Assembly (NCBI GenBank): GCA_023389195.1
Contig: JAEWET010000015.1
Location: 1-64,000 of the forward strand
Direction: 5' to 3'
Length of the DNA: 64,000 bases
DNA from: Aliihoeflea sp023389195
Lineage (GTDB): Bacteria; Pseudomonadota; Alphaproteobacteria; Rhizobiales; Rhizobiaceae
Positions 45,650 to 56,310 of the stretch are shown here, piece after piece. The position numbers and the translations under genes are program-made. Numbering within the stretch: position 1 is the stretch's first letter; each line of letters opens with the position of its first letter. The notes below the pieces were generated by a model. That model did not search any database, had not been told where the DNA came from, and worked only from the letters and a program-made list of their open reading frames with translations.

Positions 45650-45766
45650 TATGCAACGTGCCGCAAGGCAGGCGCCGTCCGATCGATTGACAGCCATTGA
45701 TTGCAGGCGGATCATCCAATCGGGCAGCGATGTCGCTGCCTGGAGCGGGCGCGGGCCGGATGAGCT

Positions 45767-46705
45767 ATGATCATGTCGCACGCGGTGCTGCCGCGGCCGG
45801 GCGGTGCCGTCTTCCTGACCGATGGCGGCCTCGAGACCTCGCTGATCTTCCATGACGGCGTCGACCTGCCGCTTTTCGCTGCCTTTCCGCTTCTTCTCAA
45901 CGCCTATGGCCGCCAGCAACTGACGGACTATTTAGCGCCCTTCGTCGAGATGGCGCTTGCCCGCCATGCCGGCTTCATCATCGACACGCCGACCTGGCGG
46001 GCCAATCGCGACTGGGGCGAGAAGCTCGGCTTCGATGCGAGCGCCCTGGCCGAGATCAACCGCGAGGCGGTAGGCTGGGCGAAGTCGCTGCGCCGGGAAC
46101 TCGGCGAGGGCAGCGACAAGATCGTCGTCAACGGCGTGGTCGGCCCGCGCGGCGACGGCTACCGTCCGACGTCCCTGATGGACCGCGACGGCGCCGAGCA
46201 CTACCACCATGCGCAGATCGAGGCCTTCCACGCCACCGGCGCCGACATGGTGAGCGGCATGACGATGAACTATGTCGAGGAAGCCTGCGGCATCGCGCGG
46301 GCGGCAGCCGCCTATGGCCTGCCCTGCGTCATCTCCTTCACCGTCGAGACGGACGGCAACCTTGCCTCCGGCGCCAGCCTGCGCGAGGCGATCGAGACGG
46401 TCGACGAGGACACGGAGGGCGCGCCGATCTACTATATGATCAACTGCGCCCACCCGACCCATTTTTCCACGTCACTCGGCAATGGCGAGGCGTGGATGCA
46501 AAGACTGGGCGGGGTCCGTGCCAATGCATCTGCGAAAAGCCATGCCGAACTCGACGAGGCGAGCGAACTCGATCCCGGCGACCCGGAAGATCTCGGCCGG
46601 CGCTATGGCGAGATGCGACGGCAGTTCGGGCAGATTTCGGTGCTTGGCGGGTGTTGCGGAACGGATCGCCGGCACATCGCGGCGATTTGCGAGGCGTGTT
46701 TATGA
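45767..46705 (+). CDS. Homocysteine S-methyltransferase family protein
   Basis: A 312-residue zinc methyltransferase. LTDGGLETSLIFHDG opens it, the first zinc Cys is in MINCAHP and the pair is in GGCCGT near the C-terminus. Family members methylate homocysteine with S-methylmethionine or betaine-like donors; the substrate here is not certain. Convergent with the ABC-F gene across a palindromic element. Confidence 0.9.
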   Translation: MIMSHAVLPRPGGAVFLTDGGLETSLIFHDGVDLPLFAAFPLLLNAYGRQQLTDYLAPFVEMALARHAGFIIDTPTWRANRDWGEKLGFDASALAEINREAVGWAKSLRRELGEGSDKIVVNGVVGPRGDGYRPTSLMDRDGAEHYHHAQIEAFHATGADMVSGMTMNYVEEACGIARAAAAYGLPCVISFTVETDGNLASGASLREAIETVDEDTEGAPIYYMINCAHPTHFSTSLGNGEAWMQRLGGVRANASAKSHAELDEASELDPGDPEDLGRRYGEMRRQFGQISVLGGCCGTDRRHIAAICEACL

Positions 46706-46733
46706 ATGGGGTAAATGGGTTTTGCGAGGTGGG

Positions 46734-46877
46734 ACCCCCACCCTTTATCCCTCCCCACAAGGCGGAGGGAAGCCGCGAGCGTCGTATTGAACCACCAAAC
46801 CGAGCACCACGTTTGAAAGTCAAGAGAGGCGTGGATGGCCTCCCTCCCCCTTGTGGGGAGGGATAAAGGGTGGGGGT
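46734..46877. repeat. Palindromic intergenic repeat, family C, copy 1
   Basis: A 28-base perfect inverted repeat: the left arm (46734-46761) begins ACCCCCACCCTTTATCCCTC and the right arm (46850-46877) is its exact complement. The 88-base centre is not conserved with copy 2. It fills most of the space between two convergent genes. Confidence 0.92.
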
Positions 46878-46908
46878 ATTGAAGCGCGGAAACGTCGATC
46901 GTTACCAC

Positions 46909-48720
<1,812 letters not shown>

Positions 48721-48727
48721 GGAATTC

Positions 48728-49375
48728 CTATTGGCCGGACGGATGGGCGATGAGGATCGCGCGGCCGGAGATCAGTTGGACTGTCAGGTTGCCGGTGACC
48801 TCGTTGGAGAGCGTCAGCGACGAGCCAAAAGGGACGTGCTTCTTCTCGAGCGGCCAGCGCACGCCATCGAGCGTCAGGCCGGCAAGGTCGGTCATCGCGA
48901 TGACCGAGAATACGGTGCCCGGCAAATAGTCGAGCCGAGATGCGCCTTCAAGCAGCGGCACCCCTTCCTGCGTGCCGCTGGTCAGCAGGATGGAAAGTCC
49001 CCGCTCGGCCAGTCGCACGCCGAGCGCCAGGTGCAGGAAGGCATGGTCGGCGCGCGGGCCGCCGAAGGCGCCGACCAGCGTCAGGGCGGTCGCGCCCCGC
49101 GCCAGCGCCGCCTCGACGGCGATCTCGCCATCGGTCAGATCCTTGGCGGGCGGGAAGATCTCGCGCGGAATGTCGGGATGGGCGGCATCGAGCGCGGCAT
49201 CGACGGAATCGAAATCGCCGGTCCAAAGTTCCGGGACGAGGCCGAGCGGGCGGGCATGGCGCATCCCTGAATCCGCCGCGATCACGCGGCTGCCGGCGAC
49301 CTGGCGGGCGAGGCGCGGGGTCGGCTCGGCATCACCGCCGAGAAGGATGGTGAAAGGAAAAACGGGCGCGGTCAT
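48728..49375 (-). CDS. thiN: Thiamine diphosphokinase
   Basis: A 215-residue enzyme converting thiamine and ATP to TPP. ILLGGDAEPT, VIAADSGMRHARPLGLVPE, TGDFDSVD and the KDLTDGEIAVEAAL motif with GAFGGPRADHAFLHLALG are family-diagnostic. It completes salvage of thiamine imported by ThiBPQ. Co-directional with the ABC-F gene, 7 bases apart. No riboswitch precedes it. Confidence 0.93.
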   Translation of the reverse strand: MTAPVFPFTILLGGDAEPTPRLARQVAGSRVIAADSGMRHARPLGLVPELWTGDFDSVDAALDAAHPDIPREIFPPAKDLTDGEIAVEAALARGATALTLVGAFGGPRADHAFLHLALGVRLAERGLSILLTSGTQEGVPLLEGASRLDYLPGTVFSVIAMTDLAGLTLDGVRWPLEKKHVPFGSSLTLSNEVTGNLTVQLISGRAILIAHPSGQ

Positions 49376-49455
49376 CGTGCGCCCCTTAGCAAGGCTCGGG
49401 TGAGAAGGAAACAGACGGCTTCCATCCTCCCGGCAACCGCTCTAGTTTGCGCCCC

Positions 49456-50646
49456 ATGTTCATACCCTTCTTCCTCGAACTGAAGGCCGCGCGCATTCCC
49501 GTCTCCTTGCGGGAATATCTGTCGCTGCTCGAAGGCATGGACGCGCATCTCGTCGATTACGACGTCGAAGGCTTCTACTACCTAGCGCGCGCGGCGATGG
49601 TGAAGGACGAGCGGCACATCGACCGTTTCGACCAGGTCTTCGGTCAGGTCTTCAAGGGCGTCGAGGCGGTGTCGGGCGAGAGCGCCGTCGACGTCGCCAA
49701 CATTCCCGAGGAATGGCTGCGGCGGCTGGCCGAGAAACACCTGACCGACGAGGAAAAGAAGCTGGTCGAGAGCCTTGGCGGCTTCGAAAAGCTGATGGAG
49801 ACGCTGAAGAAGCGGCTGGAGGAGCAGAAGGGCCGCCATCAGGGCGGGTCGAAATGGATCGGCACCGGCGGCACCTCGCCCTTCGGCGCCTATGGCTACA
49901 ATCCCGAGGGCGTGCGGATCGGCCAGGAGGGGAGCCGCCACCGCCGCGCAGTCAAGGTCTGGGACAAGCGCGAATTCAGGAACTTCGACGATTCGGTCGA
50001 ACTCGGCACGCGCAACATCAAGGTCGCGCTGAAGCGCCTGCGCCGCTGGGTGCGCGAGGGCGCGGACGAGGAATTCGACCTCGGCGGAACCATAAAGTCA
50101 ACCGCCGAGCATGGCTATCTCGACGTCCAGACACGCCCCGAACGGCGCAATGCGGTGAAGCTCCTAATGTTCTTCGACGTCGGCGGCTCGATGGACGACC
50201 ACATCCGCATCGTCGAAGAACTGTTCTCGGCCGCACGCGCCGAGTTCCGGCAACTCGAATATTTCTACTTCCACAACTGCGTCTACGAGGGCGTCTGGAA
50301 GGACAATGCCCGCCGCCACTCGGAGGTCATCCCGACCTATGACGTGCTGCACAAATACGGCGCCGACTACAAGGCGATCTTCGTCGGCGACGCCTCGATG
50401 AGCCCCTACGAGATCGCCTATCCCGGCGGCGCGGTGGAGCACTGGAACGCGGAGGCCGGAATCGTCTGGTTGCAACGCGTCCTCCAGCACTGGCCGAAGG
50501 CCGTCTGGCTCAACCCCGTTCGCGAGAAGCACTGGGGGTACACGCACTCGATCCAGATGATCCGCGAGATCTTTTCCGAGCGTATGTTTCCGCTGACGCT
50601 GAACGGGCTGGAAAAGGCGACGCGCGAGCTTTCGCGCAGCCGCTGA
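49456..50646 (+). CDS. CoxE-like von Willebrand factor A domain protein
   Basis: A 396-residue protein. MFIPFFLELKAARIPVSLRE opens the family; the vWA part starts near residue 235 with LMFFDVGGSMDDHI, where D241 and S245 form the metal site and Gly replaces the first Ser of the usual D-x-S-x-S. It ends LNPVREKHWGYTHSI and a short helical tail. CoxE-like proteins normally work with MoxR AAA+ ATPases; none is adjacent here. ATG 49456 is preferred to a TTG at 49447. Confidence 0.88.
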   Translation: MFIPFFLELKAARIPVSLREYLSLLEGMDAHLVDYDVEGFYYLARAAMVKDERHIDRFDQVFGQVFKGVEAVSGESAVDVANIPEEWLRRLAEKHLTDEEKKLVESLGGFEKLMETLKKRLEEQKGRHQGGSKWIGTGGTSPFGAYGYNPEGVRIGQEGSRHRRAVKVWDKREFRNFDDSVELGTRNIKVALKRLRRWVREGADEEFDLGGTIKSTAEHGYLDVQTRPERRNAVKLLMFFDVGGSMDDHIRIVEELFSAARAEFRQLEYFYFHNCVYEGVWKDNARRHSEVIPTYDVLHKYGADYKAIFVGDASMSPYEIAYPGGAVEHWNAEAGIVWLQRVLQHWPKAVWLNPVREKHWGYTHSIQMIREIFSERMFPLTLNGLEKATRELSRSR

Positions 50647-50742
50647 AGCTTCACCGACATCGCCGAGGCTTGCGCGAAGTTTGGCCGGGCGCCACCTTCC
50701 CGCTTGCCGTCAAGCGCCTTCGCCAGTTATGATTAACAAATC

Positions 50743-51249
50743 ATGAAGACGCTCTCGATCGACATTCGCAAGGCCGACCCGCACGACGCGGATGCGATCG
50801 CCGGCGTTCATCACGATGCCTGGGTGGGTGCCTATGCCGGGCTGATCCCGCACGGCGCGCTGAACTCGATGCTGTCGCGCCGCGGCACGCAGTGGTGGGA
50901 AAAGGCAATCCGCCGCGCCGCGAGCGTCCTCGTCGTTGAGATCGACGGCAATGTCGTCGGCTACGCCACGCTCGGCCGCAACCGCGCCCGCGACCTGCCG
51001 CAGGACGGCGAGATCTACGAACTCTACCTCCTGCCCGAATATCAGGGCATCGGCCTCGGCACCCGCCTCTTCAAGGCCGCCCGCGACCGGCTGAAGGCAC
51101 ATGGCCTTTCCGGCCTCGTCGTCTGGGCGCTGGAAGACAATGACGGCGCCCGCGCCTTCTACGAGGGCGCCGGCGGCCGCGACGTCGCCGAAGGTGTCGA
51201 GATCTTCGACCAGAAGGCGCTGAAGAAGGTCGCCTACGTCTGGAATTGA
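50743..51249 (+). CDS. GNAT-family N-acetyltransferase
   Basis: A 168-residue acetyltransferase. Motif A, YLLPEYQGIGLGTRLFKAA (about 90-108), contains the acetyl-CoA pyrophosphate-binding Q-G-x-G-L-G, and ALEDNDGARAFYEGAGG is motif B. The acceptor is unknown. Confidence 0.9.
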   Translation: MKTLSIDIRKADPHDADAIAGVHHDAWVGAYAGLIPHGALNSMLSRRGTQWWEKAIRRAASVLVVEIDGNVVGYATLGRNRARDLPQDGEIYELYLLPEYQGIGLGTRLFKAARDRLKAHGLSGLVVWALEDNDGARAFYEGAGGRDVAEGVEIFDQKALKKVAYVWN

Positions 51250-51454
51250 GGCGTTGGCGCTGCCGGCGTTGAATGGCGCGTCAGGCTCGACATCGACGAC
51301 GGGCACGACCCTGCCGACCGACGCACGCCCGCGACCAACCGTCCCGGCATGTCACCCCTGAGACGCGACGTGACCCGCCGCTTCCTTGCATTGCAGCATG
51401 AGACGCGCTAACCGCTTGCGCACATTCAGAACCTTGCGAAGACAGGATCAGCGC

Positions 51455-51991
51455 ATGCGCCTCGACGCCATTTCCATCGGCGACAATCCGCCTCACGACG
51501 TCAACGTCCTCATCGAAGTGCCGGCCGGCGGCCAGCCGATCAAGTACGAGATGGACAAGGAAGCCGGCGTGCTGGTGGTCGACCGGTTCCTCTATACGCC
51601 GATGCGCTATCCCGGCAATTACGGCTTCGTGCCGCACACCCTGTCCGAGGACGGCGACCCGATCGACGTCCTGATCTGCAACACGCGCGAACTCGTGCCG
51701 GGCTGCGTCATAAACGTGCGCCCGATCGGCGTCCTGATCATGGAAGATGACGGTGGCAAGGACGAGAAGATTATCGCCGTGCCCTCGCCGCATGTCACGC
51801 GCCGCTACGAGAACGTCCACGACTACACTGACCTTCCCGAAATCACGCTGAAGCAGATCGAACACTTCTTCGAGCACTACAAGGATCTGGAGCCCGGCAA
51901 GTGGGTGAAGATCGGCGGCTGGCAGGGCGCCGAAAAGGCGCGCGCCATGATCGTCGAGGCGGTCGAGCGGGCGAAGACGACGAAGGCCTGA
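51455..51991 (+). CDS. ppa: Inorganic pyrophosphatase (family I)
   Basis: A 178-residue soluble pyrophosphatase. IEVPAGGQPIKYEMDKEAG begins the fold, DGDPIDVLI carries the metal-binding aspartates, and VPSPHVTRRYENVHDYTDLP follows. ATG 51455 gives standard length. It is followed by a strong terminator. Confidence 0.96.
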   Translation: MRLDAISIGDNPPHDVNVLIEVPAGGQPIKYEMDKEAGVLVVDRFLYTPMRYPGNYGFVPHTLSEDGDPIDVLICNTRELVPGCVINVRPIGVLIMEDDGGKDEKIIAVPSPHVTRRYENVHDYTDLPEITLKQIEHFFEHYKDLEPGKWVKIGGWQGAEKARAMIVEAVERAKTTKA

Positions 51992-52004
51992 ACCGGAAAT
52001 TGAA

Positions 52005-52032
52005 AGAGAGCGCCAGGGCGCTCTCTTTTTTT
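52005..52032 (+). terminator. Strong terminator of ppa
   Basis: AGAGAGCGC pairs with GCGCTCTCT around CAGG and is followed by seven T (52026-52032), a canonical Rho-independent terminator. It touches the stop of the convergent gene at 52031. Confidence 0.92.
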
Positions 52033-52612
52033 AAAGGTTGACCAGCCCACGTAGCTCGGGATCGGCGATGACGCGCTTGTCGGACGCGCAGTCGAAATCG
52101 CGCACGGTCTCGTCCGCGATGCGTCGGGCCTCCTCATTGGCCTGCGCATTTCCCGACGCCATCACGAAGCCGACGAAACACGCCGACCGGTCTTCCATGG
52201 TCGCGACCTTGCTGACGGCCAGGATTTCGATGTCGCGCGCGCCTGCGTCGCCGATGTTGAGAAACCAGCGATGGATCGCGGCGAAGGGTGTTTCCGTTCG
52301 ATCCTGCCTGTCGATGCGCCATTCGATGCGCGTTCCGGGATGGTTGAAGGGGTGAAAGCCTGGCTGGCGCGGAAGTTCGCCCTCCGGCGGAAAGCCGTAA
52401 TAGGCGACATAGCGCAAGTCGGTATAGGTGAGGATCACCGGATAGCCGCGATAGCCGGCACAGGCGAGGTCTGCCCAATCGCCCTCATCGTTCGGGGCCG
52501 TGCGATACGCGCTGCAACCCTTGTCTGCGTCGAACTCGGTGTATTCCGAGACGATTTCCGCACGGGCGGCGGTAGCGCATAGGAGTGCGACGACGATCAG
52601 AAGAGCACGCAT
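52031..52612 (-). CDS. Hypothetical secreted protein
   Basis: A 193-residue protein with a Sec signal peptide (MRALLIVVALLCATAARA, cleavage near 18) and a mature part with four cysteines (CSAYRT, ACAGYRG, ACFVG, DFDCAS). I recognise no domain. The start overlaps the pncA stop (TGATG), so it is translated from the same mRNA as pncA. Confidence 0.8.
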   Translation of the reverse strand: MRALLIVVALLCATAARAEIVSEYTEFDADKGCSAYRTAPNDEGDWADLACAGYRGYPVILTYTDLRYVAYYGFPPEGELPRQPGFHPFNHPGTRIEWRIDRQDRTETPFAAIHRWFLNIGDAGARDIEILAVSKVATMEDRSACFVGFVMASGNAQANEEARRIADETVRDFDCASDKRVIADPELRGLVNL

Positions 52613-53211
52613 CACGACAGCACCACGCCCGCTTTTTCCATTTCGGCCTTCATGACGGCAAGCGAGCCGCCGAGGTCGATGGCGCGGCACGCCTCCATTG
52701 CGACGGTGACGGAAAAGCCGAGCCTGGCCGCATCGAGCGCCGAATAGGCGACGCAGAAATCGGTGGCGAGGCCGACCAGCGTCAGGTTGCGGATGCCGCG
52801 TTCCTTGAGGTAGCCGCCAAGGCCGGTCGGCGTCGTGCGGTCGTTCTCGAAGAAGGCCGAGTAGGAATCGATCGCGGGGCGAAAACCCTTGCGGACCACC
52901 AACTCGGCGCGCGTCCAGTCGAGATCGGGGTGGAAGGCCGCGCCCTTCGTGCCCTGGACGCAATGGTCCGGCCAGAGCGTCTGCGGGCCGTACTCCATCT
53001 CGACCGTCTCGAACGGCGCCTTGCCCGCGTGCCGCGAGGCGAAGCTGGAATGGCCCGCGGGGTGCCAGTCCTGCGTCAGGATCACGTGCGGCGCCGCCTG
53101 GATCATCCGGTTGACGACCGGCACGATCGCGTCGCCATCCTCGACGGCAAGCGCGCCGCCGGGGCAGAAATCGTTCTGCACGTCGATGACGATCAGTGCT
53201 TCCTCGGCCAT
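52612..53211 (-). CDS. pncA: Nicotinamidase/isochorismatase-fold amidase PncA
   Basis: A 199-residue enzyme converting nicotinamide to nicotinate for NAD salvage. D10 (VIDVQNDF), the metal site QDWHPAGHSSFA, the active-site Lys in VVRKGF and the nucleophile Cys in GLATDFCVAYSA are all present. ATG 53211; an upstream extension to 53283 is not homologous. Divergent from the M20 gene. Confidence 0.95.
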   Translation of the reverse strand: MAEEALIVIDVQNDFCPGGALAVEDGDAIVPVVNRMIQAAPHVILTQDWHPAGHSSFASRHAGKAPFETVEMEYGPQTLWPDHCVQGTKGAAFHPDLDWTRAELVVRKGFRPAIDSYSAFFENDRTTPTGLGGYLKERGIRNLTLVGLATDFCVAYSALDAARLGFSVTVAMEACRAIDLGGSLAVMKAEMEKAGVVLS

Positions 53212-53326
53212 GCGCGCGTCTCCCTGTTGGCGGCCCGCACCGTAATCAGCGACCGGGAGAAGGGCAACATTTCCGGTTCCCATGCCTCAAGCCGCTGGCT
53301 AGTCTGCGAGAAGCGAACTGGAGACC

Positions 53327-54493
53327 ATGATGCCGATCCTGAACCGCGCGAGCGAACTGCATGATGAAATCGTCGGCTGGCGCAGGCACATCCACCAACA
53401 TCCCGAGATCGGCTTCGAGGTTCACCAGACGGCGGAATTCGTCGCGCGCAAGCTGGAGGAATTCGGCGTCAATGAGATCCATCGCGGCTTCGGCGAGACG
53501 GGTGTCGTCGGCGTGATCCGCGGGCGCTTGGGCGATGGTCCGGCCATCGCGCTGCGTGCCGACATGGACGCGCTGCCGATCGTCGAGGCGACGTCGCAGC
53601 CGCATGCCTCGACGATCGAAGGCGCGATGCATGCCTGCGGCCATGACGGCCACACGGCAATGCTCCTCGGCGCCGCGAAGTACCTCGCCGAGACGCGCAA
53701 TTTCAAAGGCTCCGTCGTGCTCGTTTTCCAGCCGGCCGAGGAAATCGGCGGCGGCGCCAGGGCGATGATCGAGGACGGGCTCTTCGACCGCTTCGGCGTC
53801 AGTCATGTCTACGGCATGCACAACATGCCGGGGCTCGCCACCGGCCACATCGCGCTTCGTCCAGGCTCGATCATGGCCGCCTCGGCCAAGTTCACCATCC
53901 GCGTGACCGGACGCGGCGGCCATGCGGCGCGCCCGCACACCACGATCGACCCGATCGTCACCGGCGCGCAGATCGTCACCGCCCTCCAGACGATCGTCTC
54001 GCGCAACACCGATCCGGTGACTTCCGCCGTCGTGACGGTGACGAAGTTCGACGCCGGCACGGCCTACAACATCATTCCCGAGATCATCGAGTTGTGGGGC
54101 AGCGTGCGCGCGCTCTCGATGGATGTGGCCAAGGCGACGGAGGACCGGATCGTCCACATCGCGACCAAGATCGGAGAGGCGGCCGGCGCGAGCGTCGACG
54201 TCGACTACAACCAGACGATCGCCGTGACGCATAACGACCCCGACGAAGCCGCCTTCTCGACCGCGGTCGCGCGCGAGGTCGTCGGCGAGGCGATGGTGGA
54301 CGCCGACGTGGCGCCGGTCATGGCGGGCGAGGATTTCTCGCGCATGCTGGAATTGCGGCCGGGCACGCTGGTCTTCATCGGCAACGGCAAGTCGGCCGAC
54401 CTGCACCATCCCGCCTATGATTTCGAGGACGAGGCGATCCCGGCGGGCGTTTCCTATTGGGTCCGGCTGGTCGAGCGGAAGCTGGCCGCATGA
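53327..54493 (+). CDS. M20-family amidohydrolase (hippurate hydrolase-like)
   Basis: A 388-residue binuclear metal amidohydrolase. HACGHDGHTAMLLGAA and PAEEIGGGARAM carry the first ligands, GMHNMPGLATG follows, and a lid/dimerisation domain (about 185-295) with GRGGHAARPH interrupts the catalytic domain. Such enzymes deacylate N-acyl amino acids. The stop overlaps the next ATG. Confidence 0.92.
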   Translation: MMPILNRASELHDEIVGWRRHIHQHPEIGFEVHQTAEFVARKLEEFGVNEIHRGFGETGVVGVIRGRLGDGPAIALRADMDALPIVEATSQPHASTIEGAMHACGHDGHTAMLLGAAKYLAETRNFKGSVVLVFQPAEEIGGGARAMIEDGLFDRFGVSHVYGMHNMPGLATGHIALRPGSIMAASAKFTIRVTGRGGHAARPHTTIDPIVTGAQIVTALQTIVSRNTDPVTSAVVTVTKFDAGTAYNIIPEIIELWGSVRALSMDVAKATEDRIVHIATKIGEAAGASVDVDYNQTIAVTHNDPDEAAFSTAVAREVVGEAMVDADVAPVMAGEDFSRMLELRPGTLVFIGNGKSADLHHPAYDFEDEAIPAGVSYWVRLVERKLAA

Positions 54494-54705
54494 AGGACGA
54501 CAACGAATCGAAGCGCATCATCCGCCGCGTCGGCCAGGAAAGCGAAGCGACGATGGCGACGCGCATCCGCCGCCACATGAGCGGCGCCGACGCCGACCCG
54601 GACGACTGGGTCGAAATCTGGGGCACGCGCATCGGCCGCGTCTTGAGCGTCGTCCTTGCCGCGGTTCTGGTCTGGTGGCTGATCGATTTCATCCGAACCC
54701 TATGA
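54490..54705 (+). CDS. Small membrane protein in the M20-pdxY operon
   Basis: A 71-residue protein. A charged N-terminal half (ESKRIIRRVGQESEATMATR) and WVEIWGTRIGR lead to one hydrophobic helix (VLSVVLAAVLVWWLIDFI). Both ends overlap neighbouring genes by four bases (ATGA on each side), which supports it being real. Function unknown. Confidence 0.82.
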   Translation: MKDDNESKRIIRRVGQESEATMATRIRRHMSGADADPDDWVEIWGTRIGRVLSVVLAAVLVWWLIDFIRTL

Positions 54706-55541
54706 CGAAGCCGGCGATCCTCGTGATATCGAGCCATGTCGTGCGCGGCACGGTCGGCAATCGCGCTGCCGTCTTCGCCCTCGAAACGCTCGGCTTCCCG
54801 GTCTGGGCCGTGCCGACGGTCACGCTGCCCTGGCACCCCGGCCACGGTCCCGCGACGCGGATCGTGCCACCCGCCGACGCGTTCGCGGCAATGCTGGCCG
54901 ATCTCGAACGCGCGCCTTGGCTCGGCGAGGTGGGCGGCGTCCTGACCGGCTATCTCGGCAGCGCGGAGCAGGCCGCGCCGGTCGCGCGACTGATCGAGGC
55001 GGTGAAGGCCCGCAGCCCCGATGCGCTCTATGTCTGCGACCCGGTGATCGGCGACCGCGGTGGCCTTTACGTGCCGCAGGCAACCGCCGAGGCGATCCGC
55101 GACCATCTCCTGCCGCTTGCCGACATCGCGACGCCGAACCGGGCCGAACTCGACTGGCTGTCGGGACGGCGGAACGAAACGCTGGACGAAATCGCGGCGG
55201 CGGCGCGTAGCCTGCCGCCCCAAGGCATGCTCGTCACCTCCGCGCCGGCGGGCGAAGGACGCATCGGCAATCTCTGGGTGGAGGAGGAGACGGCGCTTCT
55301 CGCCAGCCACGACCTCGTCGCGAGACCGCCGAACGGGCTCGGCGATCTGACGGCGGCGATGCTTTTGGCGCAGCGAATGGAAGGCAAAGGTGCAGGCGAA
55401 GCGCTACGGCACGTCACCGCCGCCGTGTTCGACGTCCTGTCGCGCGCAGCAGAGCGCGGCGCGAACGAGCTGATGCTGGAGACGGATGCGGCGAGCCTGA
55501 CTGCGCCGAAGGCTGGAGTCGATGTCCGACCGCTCGGCTGA
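54702..55541 (+). CDS. pdxY: Pyridoxal kinase (PdxY/PdxK type)
   Basis: A 279-residue ribokinase-fold kinase phosphorylating pyridoxal. ILVISSHVVRGTVGNRAAVF is the substrate-binding start; VCDPVIGDRGGLYV and TPNRAELDWLSG are core motifs; NGLGDLTAAMLLA holds the catalytic Asp in a GLGD rather than GTGD form. ATG overlaps the preceding stop. Confidence 0.92.
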   Translation: MTKPAILVISSHVVRGTVGNRAAVFALETLGFPVWAVPTVTLPWHPGHGPATRIVPPADAFAAMLADLERAPWLGEVGGVLTGYLGSAEQAAPVARLIEAVKARSPDALYVCDPVIGDRGGLYVPQATAEAIRDHLLPLADIATPNRAELDWLSGRRNETLDEIAAAARSLPPQGMLVTSAPAGEGRIGNLWVEEETALLASHDLVARPPNGLGDLTAAMLLAQRMEGKGAGEALRHVTAAVFDVLSRAAERGANELMLETDAASLTAPKAGVDVRPLG

Positions 55542-56298
55542 GAGACCGATCGTCGGCGTCGATGGCTGCAAGGGCGGTTGGATCGCCGTTTCGCAGAACG
55601 GCGCTGGCAGAACCGCCTGCCGCATCCACGCGACCTTCGAGGCGCTGATCGCTTCCTATCCCCCAGACGCGATCATCGCCGTCGACATGCCGATCGGCCT
55701 CCCCGACCGGATCGGCCGTGCCGGCCGCGGGCCGGAGGCGCTGGCACGCAAGCATCTGGATGAGCGGCAATCGAGCGTCTTTGCGATCCCATCGCGGCCG
55801 GCGGTCAATGCCGCCACCGACTCGTTCACGACTCTGGAAAAGTGGTACGAGGACCATCGCAAGGCCAGCGAAGTCGCGCGCGAAACCTCCGACCCGCCGC
55901 GAGGCGTTTCGATCCAGGCTTTCGCGCTGTTTCCGAAAATCCGCGAGATCGACGCCCTCCTGCGCACGCGGCCGGAGTTGCGCGCGCGCGTCATCGAATC
56001 CCACCCCGAGGCCGCTTTCTGGCGGCTGAACGGCGAGCACGCGATGACCCTGCCGAAGAAGGTCAAGGGACGGGTCAACCCTGCCGGCATGGTAGAACGG
56101 CAGACGCTTCTGGCGGCGTGCGGGCTAGATCCGGCGTTTCTGCAGGAGCGGTGCCCGGTCGGCTCGGGTGCGGACGACTTCCTCGACGCCTGCGCGATGC
56201 TACTGGTGGCCGCGCGATATGCAAGAGGCGAGGCAAGATCATTTCCTGAAGCGCCCACGACGGATTGCCACGACATTCCGATCGCAATCTGGACATAG
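55522..56298 (+). CDS. DUF429 protein (predicted RNase-H-like nuclease)
   Basis: A 258-residue protein. IVGVDGCKGGWIAV and AVDMPIGLPD are the two acidic motifs of DUF429, which has an RNase H-like fold; RQSSVFAIPSRPAV and ESHPEAAFWRLNG follow. No activity has been established that I know of. It overlaps the end of pdxY by 20 bases. Confidence 0.9.
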   Translation: MSDRSAERPIVGVDGCKGGWIAVSQNGAGRTACRIHATFEALIASYPPDAIIAVDMPIGLPDRIGRAGRGPEALARKHLDERQSSVFAIPSRPAVNAATDSFTTLEKWYEDHRKASEVARETSDPPRGVSIQAFALFPKIREIDALLRTRPELRARVIESHPEAAFWRLNGEHAMTLPKKVKGRVNPAGMVERQTLLAACGLDPAFLQERCPVGSGADDFLDACAMLLVAARYARGEARSFPEAPTTDCHDIPIAIWT

Positions 56299-56310
56299 CG
56301 AGCCGCCACT

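Noticed and set aside
45077..45766. 6S RNA gene after zapA
   Set aside because: The space is filled by ccdB and ccdA, and the remaining 150 bases do not form the long interrupted hairpin with a central bubble expected of 6S RNA.
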